64,000 bases of DNA from Amanita rubescens (lineage: Eukaryota > Basidiomycota > Agaricomycetes > Agaricales > Amanitaceae), in the NCBI GenBank assembly GCA_015039365.1, contig WION01000112.1, positions 1 to 64,000 on the forward strand. Direction: 5' to 3'. Under the pieces are notes generated by a model. The model saw only the letters and a list, made by a program, of their open reading frames with translations, was not told the origin of the DNA and did no database searches. Shown here piece by piece: positions 47,276 to 59,344 of the stretch (position 1 is the stretch's first letter; every line of letters begins with the position of its first letter). Made by a program: the position numbers and the translations under genes.

Positions 47276-48700
47276 CCTTCTACTTCTATGCGACGGGCAC
47301 ATTCTACGACAGCTATGAGCTGCGATGAAGGACCGACCTGAAAACGATAGACACGACGATAAAATTGACCTTCCCCGTTGACTATGTTCGGGCCTCAGCA
47401 GTGGCGACCCGAGTGCGCCGCTTTCATGAGAACGACTTCCCACCTCTCAAGATTGAGACCGGGAAGCAGATCGTTCCTAGAGACACTCTCCGTCGCTCGC
47501 CAATGTCCACTCATCTTGTTGACTCTCATCTCATAAGTGCCGACTCTCATCTCACAAGACCGACGACCCTACTCGGTGCACCTCATGCAGTTAAAACACT
47601 CGTCTCTCTGCCGACTATTTCTGCACGCTTGAACAAGACGAGTCGCATGACCAACACAAGCTCGCCGTGACTCACGCCTCGCTCGCCCTCCTGCCGACCG
47701 GAATAGCTCGTAATCGACGCTTCGCCCAAAGACTCGGAGATGCCGTTTCGTCTAGCTCTTTCAAAGGTCGCTTAACGCGTTCCTTGTTTCAGATTCTTTA
47801 CTCCAGCACTGCATCTCGCAGCTGTCTTTTAACAAGACGGCTGGATCCGAGACTCGTTGCATGACGTGGCGGGACACCACACATTTGCGCTCACCATTCG
47901 AAGTACTCCTGGTGGCTGGTCCCCCCAGCAGCCGTGTTCATGTTGGGCCGGCCACCATTCAGAATCGACATGACCTAAATCGCGACGAGGCCCGAGACGA
48001 GACCTTCTCCAGCTCGACGCTCTTCTCCTCTAACGGTGAGACCCGACATATTCCTCTATCCGGAACTCATGATGACCGTCTTCCTCTAGGTGAAAAGCCC
48101 GACTTGTGCATTGCCCCTGCCTTCCGGTGATGAGCGTCGCACGGCTTTCGGTGACGATGAGTAATGTCTGCCGACAAATCAACTTTCTTTGTCTCAAGAG
48201 TCAAGACCGACACCGGGGTTCGGATCGCAGTGCCTGCTACATTGCCCTCGCCTTCCCTTAAGCTCGTAGCGCATGCAGTGGTTCGACCTTGAGTGTATCA
48301 CCTGACTCCCCAACTCGGAGTGTCTTCTTGCTGGAATTTCAGAGTCCGTGGTGTTGGAATATGATCTAGTCGATCTTGTTAGCAGTTGAAGGTACCCGAA
48401 TACCAAGCATTGTATGTTATTTTCAGGCATTCCTGATACGATCTCCACACAATTGCTGAGCATACATATATTATTGCATTTCTTAATATATATTATGGAC
48501 ATATTGTAAGGCAGTGCACGTGAATGTGGCCTCGGACCATGCCACGCGATGCGGTGACTTCTCAAGTATAGTAAAATGATAAATCACAGGCGGTAACTTC
48601 CGAGCCCAACTGAACTAAACAAACACATAAAGTTATCGCTGCTAACCCAGAGATAACATCATCGACGGTACACGTGCTCGTTCGTCCAGCGCAGCAATTG
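47276..48700. other. Rearranged GAGAC/CTCGTCTC-rich region without a supported gene
   Basis: Many short words such as CGACCCGAG, CTCATCTCA and CGAGACGAGACC recur. Several overlapping frames are open on both strands, which is typical of biased composition, not coding. I see no transposase, RNA gene or LTR. It may belong to the mobile or recombined unit that cut the RRM gene. Confidence 0.4.
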
Positions 48701-48717
48701 AGGATATCAACATCCAT

Positions 48718-49560
48718 ATGCCAATTTCATTTCAAAATCTGCACCCTCACCCTCACCATCTTAGACACCTCTTAAACTCAAAACAGTGCCAGTGCCAAGC
48801 ACGCCCTCCCGCTCCTCGCAGCAACAACAGAGGTACTAAAGATCGAGATCGGGCAAGACGTGTAACCGTATCGCGCAAATCCATGCCCACCTCTAGCGGG
48901 CACCTTCCCGTCAGCGTACTATTACAGAGCCTGGCCCCCAAGGCCGGGGCTCAACTCTGAAGCTCACATCGCCTTCTGCTGTGAAGAATGCCAACCTCAC
49001 ACAGGTATTACGGCTACGCCTCCCAGGACATCGCGGGTGAGGGTTGACAAACCGAACGAACCGACATCCAAATCAAAACGTGCAACACCTGGCTCCGGGA
49101 ATACCAAGAACAGAGGATGGTTGTCTCTCTAGGTGACGCAACATCCGTTTTTGGAGGAATGGGCACGGCGACTATTTGTTCTCCCTCTCCATCTTTGAAG
49201 ACGACGAACGCCGTCCTAATCGTGATTTACATTGTGGACATGGTCACAGACCTGAACGATGGTCAAGTCGATGACAGCGCACTTTCTTCTGTCGTGGATT
49301 TACACACGAAGAATGTTTTGCATTACAAGCGCTTGTTGGAGGGAGCCCAGGCGTCTGCTGTGACGCAACTACATGCGCTGCAGGTAGAGGCGAGGGTTTT
49401 CGAGAGAAAGGGAAGGAGAGACGGTCGGCCCTGGTAGCAGACTTGGCCCCGGATACGGCAGTTTGTTTGACTCTGCTGCGAACGATGGCCGGTGTGCTTG
49501 CGGCGGAAGGAGAAGGGTGAGGTATTGAGCCGGTTACCGCAATGACGAGGAAGAGATTGC
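48718..49560 (+). pseudogene. Decayed coiled-coil protein gene
   Basis: Fragments in different + frames read like one protein: a basic N-terminal part (TKDRDRARRVTVSRKS), then DDSALSSVVDLHTKNVLHYK and EGAQASAVTQLHALQ, then after a frame change SALVADLAPDTAVCLTLLRT up to a TGA near 49521. Alpha-helical heptad-like spacing continues through 49260-49510. Frame changes and stops between the pieces indicate a pseudogene. The family is not recognised. Confidence 0.4.
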
Positions 49561-49582
49561 GCTCATTAACGGACAAACCCCC

Positions 49583-49975
49583 ATGTTCCTGAACAGGACG
49601 CGTGCTCTAGAGACTCCTCGCGATCCCTCCTTCACGTTCAACGGTTTACCTGCCCCAGGTCAGCTTCACCCCAGCTTGATCAGCAACAACCACGACGAAG
49701 TCATCGCTCCGGGTCACGTTCAACGTCATCTACACGGCCTCGCTCAGGATCGACTGAGCAACGCAAAGGCACCATCGCTGGTTCACTTAATGCACCAGCT
49801 GCCATTACTTAATGAAGTCCCGGGAGATTCACCATCGCCCGTGGACTTGTCCGTGCCACCACCTGCACCCCCCGCCCCGTGCTCTGAGCAACGCAAATAC
49901 CTCGCCTGTGACCCTGCGAAACAAGAGAAGCGTACACGGAGGTCTTACCGGTGCGTGCACAGCAGCGGCCCATAA
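49583..49975 (+). other. Unsupported Pro/His-rich open frame
   Basis: A 130-codon frame with Pro-rich low complexity and no domain lies directly after the decayed coiled-coil gene. It could be its degraded 3' part. Coding status is doubtful. Confidence 0.2.
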
Positions 49976-50270
49976 TACCAAGTTGATTAGGTATAGCTTG
50001 GCCCCTGTTCAGTTATCATGTAGACCTCGGAAGTCAGGGGACCATTTGACATGGGGATTTGCCATTTGGATGGTAGTAGTAGTTAAGGACAGCGACATAC
50101 TGTTAGCTCAGTGATAGAATCTAACCCAGACGCAGCGCGGGAGCAGACAACTAGTTTATTTGCCTGACGAAATTTATTTATGGCAGCTATGGGTCATGCG
50201 GTAATGTAGTATGAATGAGTCGCGAATCACGCTCTTTCAATTGAGCTCAGGTCGATTTATTTTTCTGTCA

Positions 50271-52536
50271 TCAAAAGTGGTAAGCATTTTCACCATTCAT
50301 ATGGTCTTTCGCCTCGTCCTTTCCCAACCTCTCTGCGGCTTTTTGAACTTCCCGATCCCAATTAGTACGGATGGACATATATGTGCCCACAACAGCACAG
50401 CATATGATAGATGCAGTTAACCCCAACCAGAGACCTTGCAGACCTATGTGCCAGCGGAAAGCAAGCCAGAAACCAAATGGAATCCCGATCACATAGAAAG
50501 CGCTGCATGACAATATCAGTCTGGTACATTCAGTAATATTGCATACTTACCTGATGTTAAGCAGAGCACTAGTAAACTCGAAACAATGTAAGTCAAACTC
50601 TAACAATGATAGGAAAGGGGAACATACTTGTTTCCCTCTTGCTCTCAAGATTCCACCCGTGACTACTGCGTTCGCATTGAACACGTGGAACAAGGCCACG
50701 GTTGGAAGAATCGTCCGTACAAGCTGTAGAACCTCTACGGTGATGACCTTAGAGCAGTGGGCAAAGTTCGCTCGTATGGGTACGCACTAGGGTCATCGTT
50801 GAACATGTATGCCCATTGGTTCCGGAAGGTTAGAAACAAAATGCTACTCGATGTGATCAGCAACTATAAAATCGCCTAGGTAATCAAACCTACCTCGAAA
50901 ACGCAGCCAACATCAATGCCATGAGCAAGCTTGAATTTGTGGCTGCTGCTGCTCTCCTTGCTTTGCATTCTCCAAGTAGATTTCCAACGCTGCGAAAGTA
51001 TAAGCCCGGTTAGCGCGTTGTAAAGGGAGGCATTTACCGAAGAGACGTTGCGATCCCGAGGGCATATGGTGCTTGAAAAATAGTCGATGTCGACACTAAT
51101 AGGACGCTTTGCGTTGCCAGGGGTACAGGCCCCAATCTCCACTATGTTTAATTACGATACAGATGATAGTAGCTCACTCACAGAGAAGCAGCCAAGGATA
51201 TGAATTCCCATGCCCACCATTCGGAAGCTATTTGACCGACGCCACTAAGACCTAGCTGTACAAGGACACCAAGGCCACTGAACATATGCCTGGACAGTGG
51301 ATACCACGCAGTGCGTGGGACATAAAATACACCATAAATTATTGACGCAATAGATATGAGATTGAATGAGATAACTGTCGCAATCGGAGCACCGATGAAG
51401 CCAAGCCGAATAGCCGGCGGCCCCAAAACTAGTTGCCATAATTGAGGCAAGATTGAATCACCGAACATTCCAACTCACCTAGTAAATAATTTAGACCCAC
51501 GTTTATAGGAGAAACAATGGCTATAATCCGTGTGGGAACTGCGATTAGACCTTGAGATTGGAAATAACGCCTATAAGTGATCGGTTACTTTAAAAACAAT
51601 ACACTTGAGGTAGGACCTTACCGACTAATACAGTTGAAAGCGTAAGCTTCGACAGCAATATAAGCGGGATTCATTTGACCAGGAATGGCATCCTACCGGG
51701 CAAACCAATGGATGTCCAGCGGAGATAAACAGCTGCAAAATGAGCCACATCGGGATCCTGTTTAAGGAATATGAGCAACTCTTCGGCGTTGAACCATATT
51801 ATGTATATCGGCTAATGAGTTTTGGGGTCGTGAGTAACTTGCAGGCATGGGAATGAACTATGCACGTACAATGAATGCAAACGCCATCACCACGGCTGTA
51901 GAGGATTGCTCAGAACGACATGCAATGAAGTGATGAGCAAGTTTTCTTACTCATTCTCTGAGTCCAGAGTCCTACTAGCCGGGGTTCTGAAGAGGTCCAC
52001 GCAGGGGGGAGCAATGTATCAAGGCCACTAACGAGGCCCTGAACAATGCTAAAACCGGTGACATTGGCGGTCATCGAACCTAGACTTATTGCTGCCAGTG
52101 CCATCGTGGAAAGACGACCGACAGAAATGACCGAGGCCACGATGAGGCTGTATTCCAGAATACATGAGCTAAGAAGTGTTTGAGTTTTGCTTCACTGCTA
52201 GCTCATCAAAAGAACTGACGCAAGGATAGGCAAAGCGTATTTTGTAAGGATGACCAGTTCTCCACGGATCATGACAAGCATGGGGTCATGGGTGTGAGAT
52301 GGGTCTTTGTCGACCTGCTCTTCGATGCGGGGCACCGGAGGCTGGCTATTGACGAGTAAAGGGGTTGTTTCCGACAGCTGTGAGTCGCGCGGATATACGC
52401 CCATGACTGGATTCCGCGGGCGAGGGAGGAGCACGTCGTCTTCATTGACGTCGTGATGATCGTAAGAAAGGCAGCGGTCTGAAATAATTGCATAGCTGGA
52501 AGGAAGGGACGCAGGGCCAGCGTAAGTGGAGGACAT
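50271..52536 (-). CDS. MATE family (multidrug and toxin extrusion) transporter
   Basis: A multi-exon gene begins MSSTYAGPASLPSSYAIISD at 52536 (exon 1 to 52220, exon 2 52168-51951, phases checked) and ends FH-type ...GENAYHF at 50271. A ~100-residue acidic N-terminal tail is followed by twelve-helix MATE features: SVGRLSTMALAAISLGSM and DTLLPPAWTSSEP in helix 2-3 region, GAPIATVISFNLISI mid-protein, VGNLLGECKARRAA, and the last helix pair FYVIGIPFGFWLAFRW. MATE proteins export organic cations or flavonoid-like compounds using H+ or Na+, usually at vacuole or plasma membrane. Exons between 51900 and 50520 were identified by content, not fully joined. One exon at 51550-51900 is not placed. Confidence 0.85.
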
Positions 52537-53200
52537 GAATTAACGTCGCACGAGCAACGCCTTTTGAATTTATGTAAAAAGGACTATTGTGGCGGCAGCC
52601 GCGCTACATACGTCGCTTCCATTTCTGCTCGCTTTGCGATCTGGACCTTCAACGAAAACCCACGTTTACGGAACCCGGGAACCGAGGACATGGACTAGCT
52701 ACATTTCGGCGTAGTTAGCTTACTTATATAAATTCAATACGTTATAAAAACTTAAACGATACCGTAATAGTTTGGTTCCGTCTCACGGATGGGGTCTTGA
52801 CTCTTGACCGAGATCGGTCACAAAACTACCAAATTGCATTCATCCATTACTTATCATGCATGATTCAGAGTTATGTCGAAATCATTGGGGGGGGTGTTCA
52901 AAATCGCGGTTGTAACGCGTCCGAATGTAACGCTCCTTAAGCGGCCAGGATAATTGCTGGATCCAAATGTCACATACCTGCTGTCGCATGTCCTCCATCA
53001 ATGCACTCCTGTTGGGATCTGCGGAGGACTTTCCCAGGCTTTCTCGAGTCTTCGCTGTCTTCGCCCCAAATCAAACGGAGATAGCTAGGCGGACAGTCAC
53101 GGACCGGCTCCCGATTCTCAGCGCACAAACTACTAGCGCAATCCAATACACCGGCTCAATCATAGCCGTGTTCCCAACAACCCGAGGGGCATATCTTATT
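52537..53200. other. Intergenic region
   Basis: MATE promoter side and unassigned sequence. A plus frame at 52967-53272 has no domain. A GTAACGCGTCCGAATGTAACGCTCC motif pair near 52911-52935 is the only local repeat seen. Confidence 0.35.
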
Positions 53201-53670
53201 TCAGGTATGCACTACATTTACAATGAAGATGAAGACATTTCTGGATCCAAATATGTCATAAAGCGGCCGTAGAGACAATCGCTGTAAGGTCGGAATCGTC
53301 GCGGACTCTGGTACTAGCACTCGCCGCGGGGTTGACGACGAGGTTATTAGGCAGAAACAGGTTTGCGTGTAGTAACGACGACTGGTAGGACTCGTCACTC
53401 CAGATGCAAGAGATTGACTTAACGTCCTGGCTCGCATGCATCGCCTTCTACAATATAAAGTTTTTGTTCCACGCATACTGTGAGCTCGTGTTTATTGCAA
53501 TAGAGGAGGCCCGGCGCTTTGTACAAAATTATGAACATCCTCGCAAAGACACATCTGATGACACTGCCCACTGCGACGGCACCATCGCTGTATTTAGATA
53601 AATGAACAGAAATGATATTTATTATTAAGCCTCCCTGATTCGGACATATCGGTATACTCATAAAAACTAC

Positions 53671-55020
53671 TCAAAGCTCAGGGATATCAGCATAGTATTG
53701 TCCAACTTGATCCCAATGATGTTCCGTAGCAGCCCACGCGGGCCCTCGTTTCTGGGCCGTGGGATTGTAGAGGATGTTGGGATATCGCCGTCGGGATCCT
53801 ACGGCGTTTATATCAGTATCCAAGTCAAGTGGCGGCAATGAATGCTTACATAGGTTTTTTGAAGAGCCTCCTGATACACTTGCTGCACAAGGATCGGAGA
53901 GTCGGTCAACGGAGGAGGGTATGGCTAGAGTACCGGCCCAAGGAGGCGAGGGAACAGCACGAGGATTAGTTGACAGAAGAAGTGAGGGCCCAGCTGGAAA
54001 CCTAGTCGATGGAGACGGGTCCGTTATCTGGTTTTCACTCATCTAAGGGGACGTTCTAGGGTCACGCCGAGAAACCCTGCGCTTCGTGTAGAACCGGAAC
54101 AACAACGCTGAGATAAACACCCCTCCAACGACACATCCGATGACACCGCCTGCAATCGCGCTAGCGTCGGTTTTAAATGAATGAGAAGAGGGGGAATTTG
54201 ATGAAGACGATGCTGACCCTGGTGCCGATGTCGAGGTAAAAGACGCAGAAGCATACAAGAGGAAAATTTATTAATCACGGTGCCTACTTCAGTTCTCGGG
54301 AGACGCACCGGCTACGACAGACACCACGGCAGGGTCAAAAGCATCGTCGGTTTTCTAAATTCATTTGTTGGTTACTCATTGGAAACGGATAGAATCACTC
54401 ACACGTATCATCACATTCAGATAAACCCAGCTTGGCACACTAGTATCTGAGGGGATAAGACCGGGATTCCCTTTAGTGTTGTATTGCACTGGCAATTAAT
54501 CTCACTTCATCAAATATGTTTGGTGGCAGTGTATTGAGTAAGTTGGCCATCTGATGAATCGGTCAAGTTCACAATCCGTCGCTACACATCGAACGTACGT
54601 GAGCCAGGACCCATTCTGACAAACACCACACGCCGAGATCAAGGAGTACCAGACCGTATTGCAACAGCACGAGGTAAAGTTGGTGAGGGGCGCAGTCATG
54701 TATGCGTCTCCCGGGGCTGAAAGAGGGATGATAGGAAACGCTGAACGAACAACCGTTAGCCCAACTGACTCGGGATAGATATAGTGATCAGAAAAGTGTC
54801 CTACTTTTTCCGATGCACTGCACCGTTAAAACGTCGGCAACGTAACATGGGCTCTGACCCATCGAGTTGAATATCTACTTCTGTCGATTTTGAGCCAACA
54901 GGGATGCAAAGTGCGTGCTCACCCAGTTGTATCGGTCATCCGTGCAGTTTGGTATATTACTGGAAATTGAGTCCTGAGCAACGCTGACGGGGGGAACTTG
55001 AAGCCACTGAAAGACATGAA
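53671..55020 (-). CDS. Cys-rich single-pass membrane protein, copy 1
   Basis: Minus-strand exons in order: ectodomain start with PNCTDDRYNW (about 54930), SPCYVADVLTVQC (about 54845), the Cys core TSCCCNTVWYSL plus ACGVCQNGSWLTY (about 54670-54590), a Ser-rich stalk, a membrane helix (AIAGGVIGCVVGGVFISALLF near 54100) followed by RFYTKRR, and a Pro-rich cytoplasmic tail ending ADIPEL at 53671. This matches a mushroom family with a small Cys-rich extracellular domain and one helix; its function is unknown. No start codon with signal peptide could be placed, so the N-terminus is open, and the exons were not fully joined. Confidence 0.55.
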
Positions 55021-55243
55021 GTATCATGGAGGGCCGAGGGGTAGGTGAGCGTGGGTGGAGCTAGGAGCATGTCCGAATACCTAGATTTGGTACCGCTTTA
55101 ACAGCGCAGAGGCGAGGTAGCAAATAACGCTGATTGAAATCGAGAAATCAAGACGCGATGCTCAAAGAATGGTAAGGACCTCCTGTTGTCATTAAATATG
55201 AGAATTACATGGTTGTGTCGTCGTTCGGCTATTTTCGGCATTA

Positions 55244-55390
55244 CTATGCTTGTCTATTCCCATTGTGATCGATGATTGATGTGACCCAGTCGAACTGGCC
55301 ATCCGTACAGTTATTGGGAAATGGCATACGTACCTGAGCAACGGTTACAGACGTCACTGCTACCACGACGAGCCAAAAGGTAAAGGGTTT
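55244..55390 (-). pseudogene. Isolated signal-peptide exon of a third paralogue
   Basis: MKPFTFWLVVVAVTSVTVAQ is a clear secretion signal (ATG at 55390) followed by PFPNNCTDGQFDWVTS, the N-terminal pattern of the Cys-rich membrane family. The next exons expected downstream (SPC and Cys core) are not found before copy 1 begins at about 55020. It is either a stranded exon or the true first exon of copy 1, with 54930 as an internal repeat. Confidence 0.5.
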
Positions 55391-55457
55391 CATACCTCCG
55401 CCGAGGGAAGGAAGAGAAGGGATGATGCGAGACTCGGAGGCTGTCACGCACGTACTA

Positions 55458-57230
55458 TTATAACGAAGCCTGTCGCCAAAAGCTGAAACTCCATAGTTTG
55501 TTTAATTTAGGCTTCCGTAAGCGTACAAGTTCGTACCATGGTTTTGAGGTATTGTCTATCAGGTACGAGTGATGAGTACTGAGTGGGCAAGAGATGGGAA
55601 AGTCGCACTCAGAGCGAGTCCAGATGCGAGATATTGAGTAATAAATGCACCCAGCTCGCATGTATTGCATTAAAAAATATAGAGTTCGTGTTCCACGCAT
55701 ATGAGCTCGTATTTATTGCAATAGAGGCCTGGCGCTTTGTACAAAACAATGCTGTTATGGACATACCGCAAAGACGCATCCGATAACACTGCCCGCGATC
55801 ACCATCGCTGAATTTAGATAAATGAGCAGAAATATTATTTTAATCTTACCGATTCGGACACATCGATATATTCATGAATTCTACTCAAAGCTCAGGGATA
55901 TCAGCGTAGTATTGTCCAACTTGACCCCAATGATGTTCCGTGATGGGAAGCAGCCCGCGCGGGCCCTCGTTTCTGGGCTGTGGGCATGTAGAGGATGTAG
56001 GGATATCGCCGTCGGGATCCTACGGCGTTTATATCAATATCCAAGTCAAGTGACGGCAACGAATGTTTACATAGGATTTTGGAAGAGCATCCTCATACAT
56101 TTTCTGCACAGGGGTCGGAGAGTGGGTCAATAGTGGAAGTAAGGGTATAGCTGGAGTACCGGCCCACGGAGGAGGCAAGGGAACAGCTGGAGCGTTGGTC
56201 GACAGAAGAAGTGAGAGACCAGCTGCAAGCCCAATCGATGGGGGCGGATCCGTTATCTGGTTTTCGCTCGTCTGAGGAGACGTTCCAAAGTCAGGCCGGG
56301 AAGCCCTGCGCTTCTTGTAAAGCCGGAACAGCAACGCGAAGATTAACGCCCCTCCAAAGATGCATCCGATGACGCCGCCTGCGATCGCGCCAGCGTTGGT
56401 TTTAGATGAATGAGATCCAACTATACAAGAAATTTTATTAATCACGATGCCTGGGCATTATTCTCGTGAGACGCACCGGAAGCGTTATACGCCGCAGCCG
56501 GGTCAAAAGCATCATCGGTTTCCTAAATTTATTTGTCGGTTACTCGTTGGAAGCAGATAGGATCGTCATTCCCACCCACCGTCACATCCAGATAAGCCCA
56601 GCTTGGCACACTAACATTTACGGGGATAGGATCGGGATACCTAGAAACTTCCTTTAATAGTGTTGTATTACGCTGACAATTCACCTCACTTCATCAAATA
56701 TGTTTGGTTGCAATTTTGTGAGTAATTTGGCCATCTGATAAATCGGTCAAGTTCACAATCCGTCACTACACATCGAACGTACGTGAGCCAGGACCCATAC
56801 TGACAAATAGCGCACGCGGAGATCATGGAATACCAGACCGTATTGCAATAGCAGGATGTGTTTAAGCTGGTGAGGGATGCAGGAGCTGTGTATGCTTGTC
56901 CTGGGATTGAAAGAAGGACGATATTATACGCTGGACGAACCACGGTTAGCTCTACCGACTTAAAATTGATCAGAAAAGTATCCAACATTGATCGACGCAA
57001 TCCGCCATTAACATGCCGGCAACGAGACATGGGCTGTCACCTATCGAGTTGAATGTCTACTCCGGTCGATTTTGAGCCAGCAGGGATGCAAAGCGCGTGC
57101 TCACCCAGTTGTATAGGCTGTCCGTGCATTCTGGTACAACAGTTATAATTTGAGCAACGCTGACGGGAACCACTACTAGAACTTGAAGCCAGTGAAAGAC
57201 ATAAAGTACCATGGGGGTCCGAGGGATAGG
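55458..57230 (-). repeat. Tandem duplication unit 2
   Basis: Direct copy of the 53200-55450 unit (landmarks listed there). It carries its own Cys-core, membrane-helix and tail exons. Confidence 0.75.
55880..57215 (-). CDS. Cys-rich single-pass membrane protein, copy 2
   Basis: Exon order is as in copy 1: VSVAQIITVVPECTDSLYNW (about 57110), then TSCYCNTVWYSM and ACAICQYGSWLTY with NCNQTYLMK (about 56860-56690), a stalk exon, a membrane helix (AIAGGVIGCIFGGALIFALLF near 56370) followed by RLYKKRR, and a Pro-rich tail. Cys spacing in the core is kept relative to copy 1. The signal peptide again is not clear at the 5' end. Exons are recognised by content; full joining was not achieved. Confidence 0.5.
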
Positions 57231-58290
57231 TGAGGGGTAAAACTATTCTCCAGTGTGATCAGCTGTGCGTTTCGAACGTGAAGCATGCCGGAAAACCCAG
57301 ATTCGGTATCTCCTTAACTGCGCAGCGGGAAAGTAGCGAATAACGCTGGTTAAAATCAAGAAATGAAGACAGGGTTGGAGCTTGAATATAAGCGGGTACG
57401 GTCACCGAGCAGGGTCAGGACGTTTTCGAATTGTACTTTTGAAATTTCACTTTTGATCAAGCTGGTTTGACTTATGTGTGCGTGTGTTTAGTCTTCGACC
57501 CAGCTGCACTGCGCATCCTTCTACCCTACTACCACAGCTGGCGCCAACTGTTCAGAGTATACCTCTAGTGTCCGAGTCACCGCTATTGTCTTTGCTCCCA
57601 CACCATCCCAGGCCACTGTTCCCTTGCTGTCTTCCCCTTCTTCGAGTTACGGCCAGTTGCATTCGTGGGATCACGACGGATCTGGAGTCAGCTGCTGTGC
57701 GGACCCGCCTTGGTTATACCAGATCGCGCTAGTCATTAAGTTGCATTTGGTTGGCCACCTTGTCCTGATAGTCTTGCTTGAATCTTCTGTTGATCACGAT
57801 TCACGATCCTTGTCTTCCACATTCTTCCACATTTCTCGGCAATCGGTGCTTACAAAGCCATCTCCATCCATTCCCGCGTGACCTCCTTTATCTTGGTCTC
57901 GCTACCGGGTGAACCCCAGAGGTCATGTGGGTGTGGGCATGGTGCTCAGGCTCTTAGATTACTTGGCCGCGGTTTCGGTTACGGTAAAGTTCTACTTGTC
58001 GTAACATTTAATTACTAAGATTAATGATTATCGGTTTCTTTCTTTGCCAGCTGTTGCTCCTTTGGAGCAGAATGGTCATTTACGAACACTGTACGCAATT
58101 CAAGTGTATTGCAGACTTCGTTTCTTTGGCGGTTGTTCTTATGCTGTTCCAGGAATCTTTTGATTTTTTGCATGCCTCCATCCCAGTGTGCATCACTATC
58201 CAATCTATTCTGATTCCTAGGCAAAATTCTCAGAATATGATCAATGACAAAAAGTAGTAGTTAACACCACCACCCATTCACCGCGCCATT
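57231..58290. other. No supported gene
   Basis: A Pro/Leu/Ser-rich plus frame at 57478-57732 overlaps a second open frame and has no domain. AT-rich sequence with short frames follows to 58290. Confidence 0.35.
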
Positions 58291-58291
58291 T

Positions 58292-59287
58292 TTGTTCACG
58301 CCAAAGAAGAAGGTTGGCACGACAAAGCCCGGGTTCAACGGGTACTTCTTACGCGCCGTGTTTCCATCTCTTTCCGTCGAATCACAGTTATCCTGGGAAG
58401 ACCTTGTGCGCTCCACGCGTCCCGCCGACGACTCGGACAAGATCCAGAGAGCATTTTATTTCCCTTACGCGCTTCTCGTAGATAGAAGTGCTTCGCATCG
58501 AGGAGTCATCTGCGGTACTGCTGCCGAAGCGTGGCAGTATATGCTCACAAACTACCGTGCTGGCAGATGGTGGGATCCCCTTCGGGAGGCCGTGTGGCGA
58601 TTCTCCAGCGTTAAGAGTACGGACGCTGTTAACTGGACGAGTCATCATGGCCAGTCGGACGAGCAACATCCTCAAGCTCAACTTGACAAGGAGGTGGCGC
58701 CAGATTTAGTCCGCAGCAGCGCGTTTCAGGCTTTGCTGCCCAGCCGAAGAAGATCACAATCTCGTACATCTCCAGGCAACCATCTAGGGGAAGGAAGCTT
58801 ACGCCTGACTCTCACGAGAGTCTCGTAAATGCGCTTCAGAAGCTGGTTGACAGGCGGAATTCTGCCCGGACAGCTAATACAGGGGAAGACGGGGTGACAT
58901 CAGGCATGTCATTGCTGAATGGCTCTAAGCAAGGATGAGCAGATACAAATTGCGGCCAGGACGACGGTGAGTCCCGTTCGTTGCTCTTTTAGTTAAGCAA
59001 CGAGAGCTGATAGTTCATTGTCGGCGTACATGGGAACGGTCTCAGCCACCTCGTCTTTATGCCAGCACTATGGCGTTTGGAGCGAAACGTGAGTCAATTG
59101 ATATATGCTTTTCGCTGGCTCACCGATCTTTTACAGCTACTTTTCACTCCCCCAACAAGAACCACCGGTGGCGTATCCTCGCGGATTTCAAGAGGATTAT
59201 ATACGTGTGCACGGGCCAACAATGGCGAAGCTTATTAAGGATAGAGTCAATGGGAAAGATCTTTTGGATCGGCAGAACGGAGCATAA
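58292..59287 (+). pseudogene. Fragmented gene of unknown family
   Basis: A 178-codon frame (58292-58828) reads like coding sequence in its first part (QLSWEDLVRSTRPADDSDK, then GTAAEAWQYMLTNYRAGRWW), then loses register. RESLVNALQKLVDRRNSAR appears one frame over at about 58811. Near 59135-59287 another frame (SLPQQEPPVAYPRGFQEDY, ending LLDRQNGA and TAA) follows an intron-like GTGAGT...TTTTACAG. The pieces could be one gene with undetected introns or a decaying one. I do not recognise the domain. Confidence 0.35.
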
Positions 59288-59344
59288 CGCAACAACGTCT
59301 AAGGTTGACGCCATTTCATCTGTCATGCTACGCTACTACTAGGC

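Larger units (their letters stand above)
53200..55450 (-). repeat. Tandem duplication unit 1 (~2.2 kb)
   Basis: Unit 1 is repeated in the same orientation as 55458-57230. Shared landmarks: GTGTTTATTGCAATAGAGG at about 53489 and 55710, GCTCAGGGATATCAGC at about 53677 and 55890, CGCCGTCGGGATCCTACGGCG at about 53787 and 56007, and the membrane-helix and Cys exons. Divergence is substantial, with many substitutions and small indels, so the duplication is older than the 25-45 kb one. Confidence 0.75.

Noticed and set aside
49583..50114. Pro/His-rich plus frames as a protein gene
   Set aside because: Low complexity, two overlapping open frames of equal quality, no splice support and no domain.
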